Of a stretch of 38,461 nucleotides of DNA, positions 6,670 through 17,666 are shown piece after piece (position 1 is the stretch's first letter; every line of letters starts with the position of its first letter). The stretch is taken from positions 1 through 38,461 of the forward strand of contig JAAETJ010001201.1 in the NCBI GenBank assembly GCA_024228495.1, given 5' to 3'. The position numbers and the translations under genes were made by a program. This stretch comes from a bacterium (GTDB lineage Bacteria; Pseudomonadota; Alphaproteobacteria; Rhizobiales; JAKIUO01). Below the pieces are notes generated by a model that saw only the letters and a list, made by a program, of their open reading frames with translations, was not told the DNA's origin and made no database searches.

Positions 6670-9102
6670 ATGTTGAATCCTATCCGCTTGATAAATCGTC
6701 TGTTTGAATTCCTGGCCGAGTTACCAGCAAGGCTTGTGCGCCTGCCGGTAGCAGTCATGGAGCTGATCCTTGATATTCGTTTCTGGATACGGCTGGTGCT
6801 TTATGGTATTGGTTCATTTTTACTGATCCTGACGCTGGCCTATGCCGCTCCTGCGATATGGGCGCCCATGGCTCTCAAATGGCTGGAGCCACAGCTGGAT
6901 TATTTTGACCAGCGCTCGAAGGGCATCGGTATTTATAGTGCCCGCGGTGATTATCTGGGTATTTTCGATCCGCGAATGGAGCCTGACTTCAATTCCTCTT
7001 CCAAGACTATCGAATGGGAAAGCTTTACCGCCTATCCCGATCACAAGTCGGAGCATGTCGACAAGGTGCCACCTCATTACTGGTCCTGCCTGCACTACCT
7101 GGAAGATCGTAATCTCGGAAAACCGATGCTCAGTTTTCGCAAGGGCTTCCCCTATATTCAGTTCGGCAATCTCTACGGTATTGATCCGCAAGGTCTGATG
7201 CGCATGCCGCGCAAGGCTGTTTCATATATTCTTGGCCAATCCAGTGGTGGCGGTGGTTCGACGATCTCCATGCAGCTGGCCCGCAGCTATTACGCGTCAT
7301 TGCCGTCGCGCAAGGAAAGCTATCTCGACAAGCTGAAGCGCAAAACCTCGGAATGGTGGCTGGCACCGATCATTCAGCACAAGCTGGCTTCTGATGGAGA
7401 TTTCGGACCGCTGCAAAAATGGGCCGCCAATCATCTGCCGTTGGTGCAAAGGGTAGGGGGATCGCTTTACGGGGTTGGTCTCACCAGCCGCATTATCTTT
7501 GGCAAGCCATCAAGCGAGATGACCCGTGCCGAGCAGTTTGTGCTGGCGGCCGCCGTAAATCGTCCCATTCAGGTGTTGCCCAGTAAAAATCCGCATATCA
7601 ACAAGCGGCGGTTGAGCAATTGGCGTCATATCACGGCGATCCGGGCGCAAAGATGCGTGAAAGCGCTGGTTGCTGACCAGCGTGAAGAAAAGAACCTGAC
7701 GATTGCCTTGTCGACCATGTCCATAGATGTACCGCAAGCAAGGCTCGCTCCAGACAAGGAAGCCGAATTAAAGCTATTGTCGCGCTCGCAAGGGGTTATT
7801 CGCAACAATCCTGTACGCCGGGCCAATCATTTCGCGCCCTCTAGCCGGTTTGGGGCACGCGCCGAAATGGTGGATTTGTATGGGGCTGAGTGGCGTGAGT
7901 ATGTGGCCCGCGTCGATCTCACACTCAATTCTGCCCAGAATATTCGTTTTCGTGAAAAGCTAGCCAAACAGCTGGGCAAGCTCAATAGCAAATATCGCAG
8001 CAAGCTTGATCGGCGTTATACGCTCGACGTGCTGGCCCGCAAACGCGGCAAGCGCCTGCCGGACATTATTGTCGCGGCTGCCGATGAAAGCGGCAAAATC
8101 GTGCGCTATTTCGAAGCTGGGCAAAATGCTCATTATTTTGGTTCCAGCCCAGCCAGAGACAGGCTATCAGGGCGCTATGAACGTGATCGCGAGGGGCGTG
8201 CCGTCGCCTCGGTTGCAAAGATGATCGGGGCCATCCTTATTGCCAATGATGGAGAGGATACGCCTGACAGCAAATATCTGGATACCGATGCGCCGTCCAG
8301 GGGATTGCAAAGCTGTCGGCGAAAAGGCGGCAATCGGCGTTTGCGGCGATCTGAAACCGTATTCGCATGTTCCATGTCGCAGCCATTGGCCAGTCGATTG
8401 TTCAAGCTGGGGCAGGGCACCGTGCGCCAAAGTGTGGACCGGTTTGGCTTCAACATGCCCTTTGCTAAGAAAAAGGAAGACGAGACGCCGCCGTCGACGG
8501 CTGTAGCGCATGGGCTGATCACCGGCAGCCCACAAAAGGTGCATCATATGGCCTCGGTCATTCTTGCGTCTCTGACGGGGCGTGGATCAAAGCCTGTGAG
8601 TGTGCCGACAATTATCGCCAATCATTCTCAAACGTCGCGCAAGAGCGAGCAGCTCGACAAGTTGGAAACCACCAGCGATATTATTCCTGATCGTGTGATC
8701 GAACCCGTCGGGCAGGGCATGTTGCGCCGTTTGCTGTCGGCGCCGCTTTGTTATGAAGTGAAAGGTAAGCGTTACGGCACGCTTAAAAGCCAGAGTAAAT
8801 GGTGTGCGAATCGCCATAAATATATCCAGTTGCATTTTGCTAAAACAGGTACGCAGACCACAGTCGATGCAGATACAACCGTTGATGTCTGGGTGGCGGG
8901 TGGCGTGCAATTTACGTCAGGTAAAAGCTATTCCTATGTTATTCTCGTGGGATCCGGGGCCGTCAGCCAACCTCTGGGCTATCGTCTTCATTCAAGCCAG
9001 CTAGCGGCCCCTTTATTGGGTGTTTTGATGAAGGATCTGGAGCAACTCGCGACGCCCGTGCAAGCCGCGATTGCGCCAAAAATTGACAATAAAACACAGT
9101 AA
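6670..9102 (+). CDS. Divergent class A penicillin-binding protein (GT51 plus transpeptidase)
   Basis: An 810-aa inner-membrane protein, probably bifunctional in peptidoglycan synthesis. A transmembrane segment lies near residues 40-66. The GT51 glycosyltransferase region has the catalytic Glu in LEDR (E145), then GIDPQGLMR (170-178) and GGSTISMQLARS (195-206). The gap between ED and GID is about 16 residues longer than in the usual EDxxFxxHxGxD motif. The transpeptidase domain shows SVAK (S514/K517) and KTG (725-727). The SxN position appears as SMS (568-570), with Ser in place of Asn. The motif order is complete, so it is not a truncated gene. It stands alone after a long upstream region and precedes the 1234-aa membrane protein. 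Not a close match to standard PBP1a or PbpC from memory. Confidence 0.85.
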   Translation: MLNPIRLINRLFEFLAELPARLVRLPVAVMELILDIRFWIRLVLYGIGSFLLILTLAYAAPAIWAPMALKWLEPQLDYFDQRSKGIGIYSARGDYLGIFDPRMEPDFNSSSKTIEWESFTAYPDHKSEHVDKVPPHYWSCLHYLEDRNLGKPMLSFRKGFPYIQFGNLYGIDPQGLMRMPRKAVSYILGQSSGGGGSTISMQLARSYYASLPSRKESYLDKLKRKTSEWWLAPIIQHKLASDGDFGPLQKWAANHLPLVQRVGGSLYGVGLTSRIIFGKPSSEMTRAEQFVLAAAVNRPIQVLPSKNPHINKRRLSNWRHITAIRAQRCVKALVADQREEKNLTIALSTMSIDVPQARLAPDKEAELKLLSRSQGVIRNNPVRRANHFAPSSRFGARAEMVDLYGAEWREYVARVDLTLNSAQNIRFREKLAKQLGKLNSKYRSKLDRRYTLDVLARKRGKRLPDIIVAAADESGKIVRYFEAGQNAHYFGSSPARDRLSGRYERDREGRAVASVAKMIGAILIANDGEDTPDSKYLDTDAPSRGLQSCRRKGGNRRLRRSETVFACSMSQPLASRLFKLGQGTVRQSVDRFGFNMPFAKKKEDETPPSTAVAHGLITGSPQKVHHMASVILASLTGRGSKPVSVPTIIANHSQTSRKSEQLDKLETTSDIIPDRVIEPVGQGMLRRLLSAPLCYEVKGKRYGTLKSQSKWCANRHKYIQLHFAKTGTQTTVDADTTVDVWVAGGVQFTSGKSYSYVILVGSGAVSQPLGYRLHSSQLAAPLLGVLMKDLEQLATPVQAAIAPKIDNKTQ

Positions 9103-9424
9103 CTTGCCCCAAAATTCTCCTTGGCTTGCCCGTGCCCGTCATTGGGTGCTAATTGTGGTCAGGCATCAGGGGGCTTGCTAGATCGATGGGTGATCACCTC
9201 AAAGACTTGGATTAGTCACGAAACAGCCTAATTGGCAGACTATACACATGGTTCTGTAAATTGGGGGGCAAGACTTGCGAGGCAGCATTATTGAGCTGTT
9301 CTGACACGGTTTTTCCCTGTTTTAACTGGTTTCTTGATGCATATACGGTTTTGGACCGATATGAATACGCGGGAACATCGCCTCCGATGATGGGAAGGAG
9401 CGATGGCTACAAAGGAGTTTTCCT
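9103..9424. other. Intergenic region upstream of the 1234-aa gene
   Basis: No gene is evident. A weak promoter-like pair, TTGGCA (9232-9237) and TGTAAA (9255-9260), has a 17-bp spacer. Two short ORFs (9387-9440 and 9403-9432) overlap the GTG start of the next gene in other frames; neither has a well-spaced ribosome site. AGGAG at 9413-9417 is the ribosome site of the large gene. Confidence 0.35.
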
Positions 9425-12400
9425 GTGCTTGAGTGGTTGATGAGGAAAATATTTCCAGGTTGGCTTAAAAAACCCCTTTCACGCAAGGAAACGGCACGTC
9501 AGGCAACGCCCCTTGTAAAGGCCGGTGATGGCCGCCGCATTGAGGAGCCACCCCTTGGCAAATCTGTCAGAGCCACCTTCGATGATCAAAATGCGCTTGC
9601 AACAGATGTTGGATATGAGCCACTGGTCGCTGACATACCTTCACAGCCGGGCTCGTTAGATAAATCTGACGATCAATATATGACTAATAATCGCGAGATA
9701 TCAGACAGCGGTGAGAACGAAAAGGTCCATATTTTTCATTTCCGTGCCTGGTTTTATGCGGACCCTGTAAAGGCGTCGCTTACCCTTGGTCTGGCTTTTT
9801 TATCTTGGCTTGCCACCTATACCGGTATGCTGGAGCTCATTCAGGCCAATTCGGGCACTGTCGATATCGGTTCGCGCATCGCCATTGGCTTTGCGGTCAT
9901 GATGCTGATGTTGATGATACTTTATCTGCTCGACAGTCTTTATGCGGGTGGTACACCCACCTGGATCAAGCCCCTGTTCGTGTTTGGATATTTGTTCCTG
10001 ACGCTGATTTCCGTGGGCTTTGGTTTTGGTTTTTACTGGAAATATCTTGAAGCCCGGACTGAGGCGACCCGATCCGCGGAAAGCGCCGTGTCGCAGGTGC
10101 AAGTGGCCTTGCAGATCGGCCAATCGCGGCTCGAACAATTACAGAGCACCTTTGCGCAATTGACCTCCTTGTCGACCCAAAAAGCCATACAAGAGCGTGA
10201 TCACGGCAATAGCTGTCCCAACTCGAAACCGGGCGAGGGACCGCGTATGCGTTTGCGCGATAGTGATAGTCAAAAATTTGGTTATGCGGCTGAATATATA
10301 ACGGGTCGTGCTGGCACCGTTAAAGCTGATTTCAATGCGCTCAATGGTGATTTGAAAAAGGTTGTTAGCCGAGATGCCTCGACCATTGGCAAAGATGGTA
10401 CTCGCAACAAGTTTTTACGCGCCCTTGGCCGCAAGCTGGATCTGACTATTGCGCGCTTTAATACGCTGCGCACCGATCCGCAATTGCGCCAGTTCCGCGA
10501 GAATTTCGATAAGCGCGCCAGTACTACCCGCTTCCCCAATGGCCGTGGAGGCACGTTCCGTTGTCCAGATGTGCAGTTGCAAACGGCACTACGCGGCGTC
10601 GTGCGGGCGATTGATGATATTCCCGAAATAAAAAACCCAAAGATAGCAGCAGTGGAAGGCTCAGAGGCCGTTATTGAGGCGTTTCGCCGCCTTGCCGTGA
10701 CGCTGGCCGCTTTGCCCACGTTGAAACTGCCACCGAGCCCCGACGAGTTGCGCAAAGCTCGCAAACAGGCGATCAGTGCGGGTCGCAAAGTCGAGGTTTC
10801 CAATGTTGATGCTGGTCTCTCGAAGCGCGATTATATTCCGCTTTCAGCTGCTGTTTTTGTCGATCTGTGTATTTTACTGATTTCGCTCAATCGCAGTTAT
10901 GATCATTTACAGCGTATCCAGAAATCGGTTTCGCGTGCGCGCGCCAGTGAATTTGGCGGCACCATGCTCGATATTTTCGAGGCCCATAAAAACAAGATTT
11001 CCGAAGAAATGCTGGAGATCTTTCATAATGCCGAATTTGAGTATGGGCGCGATTATTATCTCGCGGTGCCATTGGTCAAGGGATCGCAAAAGGCACTGCT
11101 GAGCGACCGTTTGGATCGCAATATTGAAGAAGGCTATCGCTCTGAGCGCGATGATTATGATCGGGCAATTCAAAATCTGGAAAAGGAGATGGCGGGGCTG
11201 CGTTCGTTCAAAATCCAGAATGAAGAACTGCAGGCCAGAAAACTGACGCGTGAACATGCTGATACCTGCCGTAATCACAATCTGTTGCTAAGCAATAGCA
11301 AGCAGCTTCGTGCGACATATCAATCAGATTCGGACGAAGAGTTCAGCAAACGCAGGGATGTCATTCAGGTTGTCGAGGAGCTTGAGAAAACCGCGACCTA
11401 TTTCAAACTTTTGCAAAGACAAGAAGACAAGCTTGCCGGACCTTTGGCGCGGATTGTCACGATTGAAAAAGAAATTGATGAACTGAAAAAGAAGCGCACA
11501 ATCAATCTCAAGCTGGAACGGGACGAAATCAAGGGACGACTGTCCACCGGCTATACCCACGATATTGCCAAGGAATCACGGTTCCTTTCAAATCTGTGCA
11601 TTAGCCTGGAAGCCAATGGTATTTTGCACCTGGCCAGTATATGGCCATTGCAAAGAGTGGTGCGGGCACAATTGAAGCGCCATGACAGTCGCTATTATGC
11701 GCAGGGGCGCCAATACCGGGTTTATCGCTTCCGCAAGGTCGCCGATACGCAAAGTCAGATGGTGCTGGACCTTATCATGGAGGCCGTCAAGCGTTCAGAA
11801 GAGAGCGGCGATTTGAATGATAATGTGTCGCCCCCTCCAGTGCAGATAGATATTGCAGCAGCGGATGAAAAAGCTCGCCTTGAGGAGCAAGAGCGCAAGC
11901 AGGAACTGCTATCGGCAAAAGAAGAGATCGAAAGACTGCAAAAAGAAAAAACAGTCACAATGGAGGCGGCTAAGAGGGCCGGATCTCCGATCAATAAAGA
12001 AGCAGCAGATGATGCGGAGATCGTGACGATCCGTGAGCTTTCCCCCGCAGCCATCAGCCGTGCCAACAAAGGCTTGCGGAGCCATTTTGAGGGCATAGCC
12101 GGAGTAGAAGTGCCAGGAGAGCAGCTGGCAGATTTTATAGCCAAAAGCGATAGTGATAGCATTGGCAAGCCTGTTTTTGTCGAGCAGCCACTGGGTTCTG
12201 GTGACCCCGTTGTGATCGACAGGCAAAAGACATCGGGCGCCGTAAAGAAAATGTTTGGCGGGTTTTTGTCATTTGGCAAAAAGAGCCCAGCCGACAGCTC
12301 GTTGCTTGGGAGCGCTAAATCCGGGGATCTTGCCAGGTTCCGTCGTGAGGATGAGATCAACATCGCTTCACAGGATCTGATTGAGGACCGTCGCAACAGT

Positions 12401-13129
12401 GACGGTTTGAGTGCGGATACACTCGATCATTCGGAAAAAGAAATTGAGGAAGATCTGCCCGTCGCTTCTATGGATGCGGCGACAGAACCATCAATTGAGA
12501 GTGAAGAACTTGTTCTTCATAAAGCAAGCTTGAGCGACCCTGAACCTGAGGCGAGCGATATGGACGCAAAAAAAGACGAGCCTTTTGTGGCTGTTAAGCC
12601 AATCACTGAATTTGCCGAATCAACTCCCTCGATTCTTTCGAGATTAAGTGCAGGTGAAAAAGAAAAGCCCGGTGAGCGTCAAGTTAATGAAGATAGTTTG
12701 CTGCCGTCAAGGCCAGAGCCCCGCATCGAGGCGCAACCTGCCCCCGAATCACCAGAGCAATCGGATCGCTTGAGCAATGATCCTGTGTCTGCACGAATTG
12801 CAGAGCTACAGCGGGGCTTGCAAGAACGCGAAATTGGACGCAGCGATAGGGCCACCGCCAAGAACGCCCAGACAGTAGAGCGCAAACCATTGACAGATCC
12901 TGTGATACTGGGGCCTGGAGAGGCAAGTCAGGATCCTGGTTCAATGCTAATGGCGCGGATGAACGCTAAATCAAAAGGGACATATGATGAGCCCTCAGAG
13001 GCTGATGACTTCAAGGAAGGCGCAATGCCGGGCTTTTTGAAGGGAGATGATTTTCTCGATGAAGCGTCCGAAGAAATGAAGGCGCAGAGCCTGGCGAAGC
13101 GATTTAGCCCAAATGGCGATAAAAAATAG
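9425..13129 (+). CDS. Uncharacterised 1234-aa membrane protein with coiled coil and acidic tail
   Basis: Not recognised. GTG start with AGGAG seven bases upstream. A basic, then acidic cytoplasmic N-terminus (~1-115) is followed by three hydrophobic helices near 117-138, 152-172 and 183-205. A 260-residue region follows that should be periplasmic and has two cysteines (C264, C380) able to form a disulfide. A fourth helix lies at ~470-490 (IPLSAAVFVDLCILLISL). After it come long charged, coiled-coil-like segments (~500-700 and ~790-850) and a disordered, Glu/Asp/Ser/Pro-rich tail to the end. No nucleotide-binding motif or enzymatic signature was found. The layout (few helices, a cytoplasmic coiled coil, a long flexible tail) suggests a scaffold, but that is inference. 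The 215-aa gene follows on the same strand after 206 bases. Confidence 0.8.
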   Translation: MLEWLMRKIFPGWLKKPLSRKETARQATPLVKAGDGRRIEEPPLGKSVRATFDDQNALATDVGYEPLVADIPSQPGSLDKSDDQYMTNNREISDSGENEKVHIFHFRAWFYADPVKASLTLGLAFLSWLATYTGMLELIQANSGTVDIGSRIAIGFAVMMLMLMILYLLDSLYAGGTPTWIKPLFVFGYLFLTLISVGFGFGFYWKYLEARTEATRSAESAVSQVQVALQIGQSRLEQLQSTFAQLTSLSTQKAIQERDHGNSCPNSKPGEGPRMRLRDSDSQKFGYAAEYITGRAGTVKADFNALNGDLKKVVSRDASTIGKDGTRNKFLRALGRKLDLTIARFNTLRTDPQLRQFRENFDKRASTTRFPNGRGGTFRCPDVQLQTALRGVVRAIDDIPEIKNPKIAAVEGSEAVIEAFRRLAVTLAALPTLKLPPSPDELRKARKQAISAGRKVEVSNVDAGLSKRDYIPLSAAVFVDLCILLISLNRSYDHLQRIQKSVSRARASEFGGTMLDIFEAHKNKISEEMLEIFHNAEFEYGRDYYLAVPLVKGSQKALLSDRLDRNIEEGYRSERDDYDRAIQNLEKEMAGLRSFKIQNEELQARKLTREHADTCRNHNLLLSNSKQLRATYQSDSDEEFSKRRDVIQVVEELEKTATYFKLLQRQEDKLAGPLARIVTIEKEIDELKKKRTINLKLERDEIKGRLSTGYTHDIAKESRFLSNLCISLEANGILHLASIWPLQRVVRAQLKRHDSRYYAQGRQYRVYRFRKVADTQSQMVLDLIMEAVKRSEESGDLNDNVSPPPVQIDIAAADEKARLEEQERKQELLSAKEEIERLQKEKTVTMEAAKRAGSPINKEAADDAEIVTIRELSPAAISRANKGLRSHFEGIAGVEVPGEQLADFIAKSDSDSIGKPVFVEQPLGSGDPVVIDRQKTSGAVKKMFGGFLSFGKKSPADSSLLGSAKSGDLARFRREDEINIASQDLIEDRRNSDGLSADTLDHSEKEIEEDLPVASMDAATEPSIESEELVLHKASLSDPEPEASDMDAKKDEPFVAVKPITEFAESTPSILSRLSAGEKEKPGERQVNEDSLLPSRPEPRIEAQPAPESPEQSDRLSNDPVSARIAELQRGLQEREIGRSDRATAKNAQTVERKPLTDPVILGPGEASQDPGSMLMARMNAKSKGTYDEPSEADDFKEGAMPGFLKGDDFLDEASEEMKAQSLAKRFSPNGDKK

Positions 13130-13335
13130 CATTTTTCGAAAAAGAAAATTTACGAGAAATAATCGTTAGTAATATCAGTAACTTGCGGTTATTTTTTTGA
13201 TTTTATGAAATTTTTCTGTGAAGCGTTAAAACCTTTTTTACCGTCAGGGCGCAAATTGGTTAAACGAAGGCGACACAGGTTCCTGCATTCCGTCGCTTCA
13301 GATTATTTTCCGATATTAAGACGAGGAGTGTGCGA

Positions 13336-13983
13336 ATGGGTTTGCTCTCACAATTTTCTTCCAAAGCCGAACTTCATCGCAGAGAAACGGTCAAGCGTTT
13401 CGACGATTTTATTTTATCTTATGTTAGCAAAGTCGAAAAACAAGCGACCGCTTCCAAAGAAGATCTGAGCGTCACTTTGATCGCTCGCTCTCCAGAGAGC
13501 GCTGTGACAGATGCCGTACGCCGCCATGCCAACACCTTTGTTGATCTGGGCATTGAGGTACGTGTGATTTTTGCCAGCATAGAACCAGCGTCTGTGTTTG
13601 CTGATTTTGTGGAAATGGCCGGTATGTATAATGGCCAAAACTGTCTTGATACTTCTCTTCGCTGGGCGAAAAATCCTGCCCTTTTGGATGCCCATGAACA
13701 GCTTGTGTTGGGGATGGATCATTGTTGGTCCGGCGATGCTATGCGCCGCGCGGCCGATGTGAGGTTTTCACTTGATCTGTTTGAAAGTGCTGGCGCCAAT
13801 GCGGTGGAACTTGGTCGCGCCGCTTTTATCGGGCTTTGGTCGGCAAGTGCCAATATTCCAAAATCACGATTTCGCAATGTTACACCAGCTCGTGCCAACC
13901 AACCAGTTGTCATTGAGATTGAAGGCATCCGTGATCAGTTGCTTGAAAATGCATTTGAAGGTTGTTATGCAACCCGCCACTAG
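13336..13983 (+). CDS. Uncharacterised 215-aa soluble protein
   Basis: Not recognised. The ATG at 13336 is preceded by GAGGAG with a 7-base spacer; an in-frame GTG at 13330 overlaps that ribosome site and is rejected. No signal peptide or membrane segment. Residues ~35-85 (LSVTLIARSPESAVTDAV, then GIEVRVIFASIEPASVF) look like alternating beta strands and helices of a Rossmann-like fold. Residues ~120-160 hold DHCWSGDAMRRAADVRFSLD. No catalytic motif could be assigned. It is the last gene before a strong bidirectional terminator and may be co-transcribed with the large membrane protein upstream, though the 206-base gap leaves room for its own promoter. Confidence 0.75.
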   Translation: MGLLSQFSSKAELHRRETVKRFDDFILSYVSKVEKQATASKEDLSVTLIARSPESAVTDAVRRHANTFVDLGIEVRVIFASIEPASVFADFVEMAGMYNGQNCLDTSLRWAKNPALLDAHEQLVLGMDHCWSGDAMRRAADVRFSLDLFESAGANAVELGRAAFIGLWSASANIPKSRFRNVTPARANQPVVIEIEGIRDQLLENAFEGCYATRH

Positions 13984-13996
13984 ACCAGATCCAGGC

Positions 13997-14056
13997 AAAT
14001 CGCCAAAAGAAAAAGGGTTGGACCATATAGTCCAACCCTTTTTCTTTTGGCGATTT
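13997..14056. terminator. Perfect 27-bp inverted repeat, bidirectional terminator
   Basis: Arm 13997-14023 is the exact reverse complement of 14030-14056, with the 6-base loop CATATA. The inner part (GGGTTGGAC with GTCCAACCC) forms the GC stem and is flanked on both sides by A/T runs that act as U-tracts in either direction. The outer part (AAATCGCC with GGCGATTT) continues pairing. It sits between two convergent stop codons. Confidence 0.92.
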
Positions 14057-14064
14057 AAGGCGTT

Positions 14065-14631
14065 CTAGAAGTCACCTTTTGAAGCACGGTCGAGGACATC
14101 AAGAATAATCCTTTTGACCTCAATGGCTTCTTTCAACAGTTTTGGAGGCAATGCCTTGCCACCATGGATCATCATGTCCATATCCAGTGTATAGATCCAC
14201 AACTTGCCTTGCTTGTCTTCAAGCAGAGAAATGCGGCACGGCAGGTAAGCAGCGTAGGCGTCCGAATGATCAACCATTTTCTGGGCGGTCAAAGGATTAC
14301 AATAAAGATAGATGTTTAGCTTGCGCCAAGGCTTGCCGTTCATGGCGCTGACCTGATCACCAAGCGGCAGGAAACCAACATCCTTGATATTGTTTTCCTG
14401 GGCAATGGTTTTGATTGATTCGTGAACGTCCTCAAAGGAAATGCCATCAGCAACCTGACGTTTCCAAACGGTCGCTTCGGCGGCATTGCCAGAGGCGAGT
14501 AGTTTTTTGCCCATATTCAAATAGGTTTTGCCAGCTCCAGGATCCAGATTACCAAATTTATAGCCAAGTGTGCCGATACCGATCAAAGCGATTAATCCAA
14601 TTAACGCCAGTATATTACGTATAAAACCCAT
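14065..14631 (-). CDS. DUF302-like membrane-anchored protein
   Basis: A 188-aa protein with a single N-terminal hydrophobic helix (~4-24), so anchored with its domain outside the cytoplasm, or secreted. The body (~55-180) resembles DUF302: YLPCRISLLEDKQGKLWIYT followed by a Met-rich stretch (LDMDMMIHGG) fits the conserved C-terminal half of that fold. DUF302 proteins are small, of unknown function, often near redox or sulfur genes. An AGAGGGAAC ribosome site precedes ATG. Convergent with the 215-aa gene across the perfect-hairpin terminator. The domain call is moderate in strength. Confidence 0.7.
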   Translation of the reverse strand: MGFIRNILALIGLIALIGIGTLGYKFGNLDPGAGKTYLNMGKKLLASGNAAEATVWKRQVADGISFEDVHESIKTIAQENNIKDVGFLPLGDQVSAMNGKPWRKLNIYLYCNPLTAQKMVDHSDAYAAYLPCRISLLEDKQGKLWIYTLDMDMMIHGGKALPPKLLKEAIEVKRIILDVLDRASKGDF

Positions 14632-14858
14632 TGTTCGTTCCCTCTAACTTTTACATTAATCCAAGCACTTTGTATTCTGACAGGTGATTGTCAGTAGCGG
14701 ATCGCAGTTGATATTATTATTATTATTTGTTGGATAAGTTAAACATGCAATGATCCAAGCGTAAAGAGGGGAAGCACGTTGACATGCCCCCATCTGGATG
14801 AATCAAGTGCTGCGATTTGCAATAAAACTGCTATCTGACCGTTCTGTTGTTGGCCAGC

Positions 14859-16418
<1,560 letters not shown>

Positions 16419-16682
16419 ATGGAGCAGAATAGTGCAAACCTTGCTAAAGGCATTCTAACTGGATGCTTTGTTGCAGTGCTCGTCATGTCGTTGGCGACAA
16501 AATCTCATGCGAGTGAGATCATAAAGCCTCTTCTCGAACAAACCGAAGACCTTGTCAGCAAATCTGTGGTCCCGGCCATCTATTATGGCTCTCGCCACTC
16601 ATATAACGAAGAACGTGATATCTGGGGGCTTTCCAATGAGCAACCGTCAGATCGTGTCGCCGAGCCAGAGATTTCCGCTTAG
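16419..16682 (+). CDS. Small secreted protein of unknown function
   Basis: Not recognised. An 87-aa product with a GGAG ribosome site eight bases before ATG. Residues 1-32 form a signal peptide: polar start, hydrophobic core GILTGCFVAVLVMSLA, and a likely cleavage after SHA. The mature part is about 55 residues, polar, with a short helix (IIKPLLEQTEDLVSKSVVP) and a flexible tail. No cysteine remains in the mature part. It lies between divergent ccrM and convergent fmt. Confidence 0.6.
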   Translation: MEQNSANLAKGILTGCFVAVLVMSLATKSHASEIIKPLLEQTEDLVSKSVVPAIYYGSRHSYNEERDIWGLSNEQPSDRVAEPEISA

Positions 16683-16730
16683 CCGACGTTTTTTGTAAGT
16701 CAAGATCTGACTTTGCAACTCAAGATCTGG

Positions 16731-17666
16731 CTATTTGAGGTTTTTACCAGCAATTATCGGCAGTCCTCGCAAGAAGTCGACAGATTTCATTGGCCGCTTG
16801 CCAGCGCGTTGTAGTTTTACCAGACGTACGGCTCCCTCACTACAAGCAACTAATAGCTGATCATCGAGTAATTGCCCGGCGCACCCCTTATCTGCGGGCT
16901 GTTTGTCCGGTTCGCTGCTGAGCACTTTAATCCGCTCATTCTTTCCCTTCACTTCAATCTCGAACCATGCTCCTGGAAACGGGGAGAGGCCGCGAATATG
17001 GTTGTGAACTTGTGAGGCACTCTTGTTCCAGTCGATATGTGTTTCCGATTTTTCGATTTTGCTGGCATAAGTGATGCCCTCAACCGGCTGTTCTATGCAC
17101 GAAAGCGATCCCTCTTGCAGTTTTTTCAGTGCTTCCGCCATCAAGCTGGCACCGCGCACCATTAAATCATCGTGCAATTCCCCGGCGTTCATATTAGGTG
17201 TGATGGCTGTTTTTGTACTCATGCAAACGGGACCGGTGTCGAGCCCTGTTTCCATGCGCATGACCTCGACCCCTGATATCTTGTCGCCCGCCATGATGGC
17301 GCGCTGGATGGGAGCGGCTCCTCGCCAGCGTGGCAGTAAGGAGCCATGCAGGTTGAAGCAGCCATGTTTGGGCGCGGCCAGCACTTTTGGTCCAAGGATA
17401 AGCCCGTAGGCGACGACAATGGCGACATCTGCTTGAAGCGTTTCAAACGCCTTGCGGGCTTCTAGCTTGCGCAAGCAAACGGGGGTCCGCACCTCAAGCC
17501 CGGCCTCTTGTGCAAACAGGTGAACCGGCGACAGGCGGTCCTTTTTTCCTCGTCCAGCAGGTCTTGGTGGCTGGCTATATACAGCAATTACCTCATGACC
17601 GGATTCGAGCAGGGCACTCAATGTCGGCACGGAAAAATCCGGCGTCCCCATAAATATGATCCGCAT
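16731..17666 (-). CDS. fmt: Methionyl-tRNA formyltransferase
   Basis: A 311-aa enzyme that formylates Met-tRNA-fMet using 10-formyltetrahydrofolate for translation initiation. MRIIFMGTPDFSVPTL opens the Rossmann domain. The catalytic signature FNLHGSLLPRWRGAAPIQRA contains N105 and H107, and D143 is in METGLDTGP. The C-terminal OB-like domain (~205-311) is present. AAGGA lies ahead of ATG. Normal length. The usual alphaproteobacterial partner def is not adjacent in this window. Confidence 0.96.
   Translation of the reverse strand: MRIIFMGTPDFSVPTLSALLESGHEVIAVYSQPPRPAGRGKKDRLSPVHLFAQEAGLEVRTPVCLRKLEARKAFETLQADVAIVVAYGLILGPKVLAAPKHGCFNLHGSLLPRWRGAAPIQRAIMAGDKISGVEVMRMETGLDTGPVCMSTKTAITPNMNAGELHDDLMVRGASLMAEALKKLQEGSLSCIEQPVEGITYASKIEKSETHIDWNKSASQVHNHIRGLSPFPGAWFEIEVKGKNERIKVLSSEPDKQPADKGCAGQLLDDQLLVACSEGAVRLVKLQRAGKRPMKSVDFLRGLPIIAGKNLK

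Noticed and set aside
11755-12396. 213-codon minus-strand frame
   Set aside because: Antisense to the large coiled-coil gene; Ser-rich composition typical of reverse-strand shadows of charged repeats.
16697-16735. Direct repeat of CAAGATCTG between the small gene and fmt
   Set aside because: Only nine bases, twice; no sign of an insertion or attachment site.
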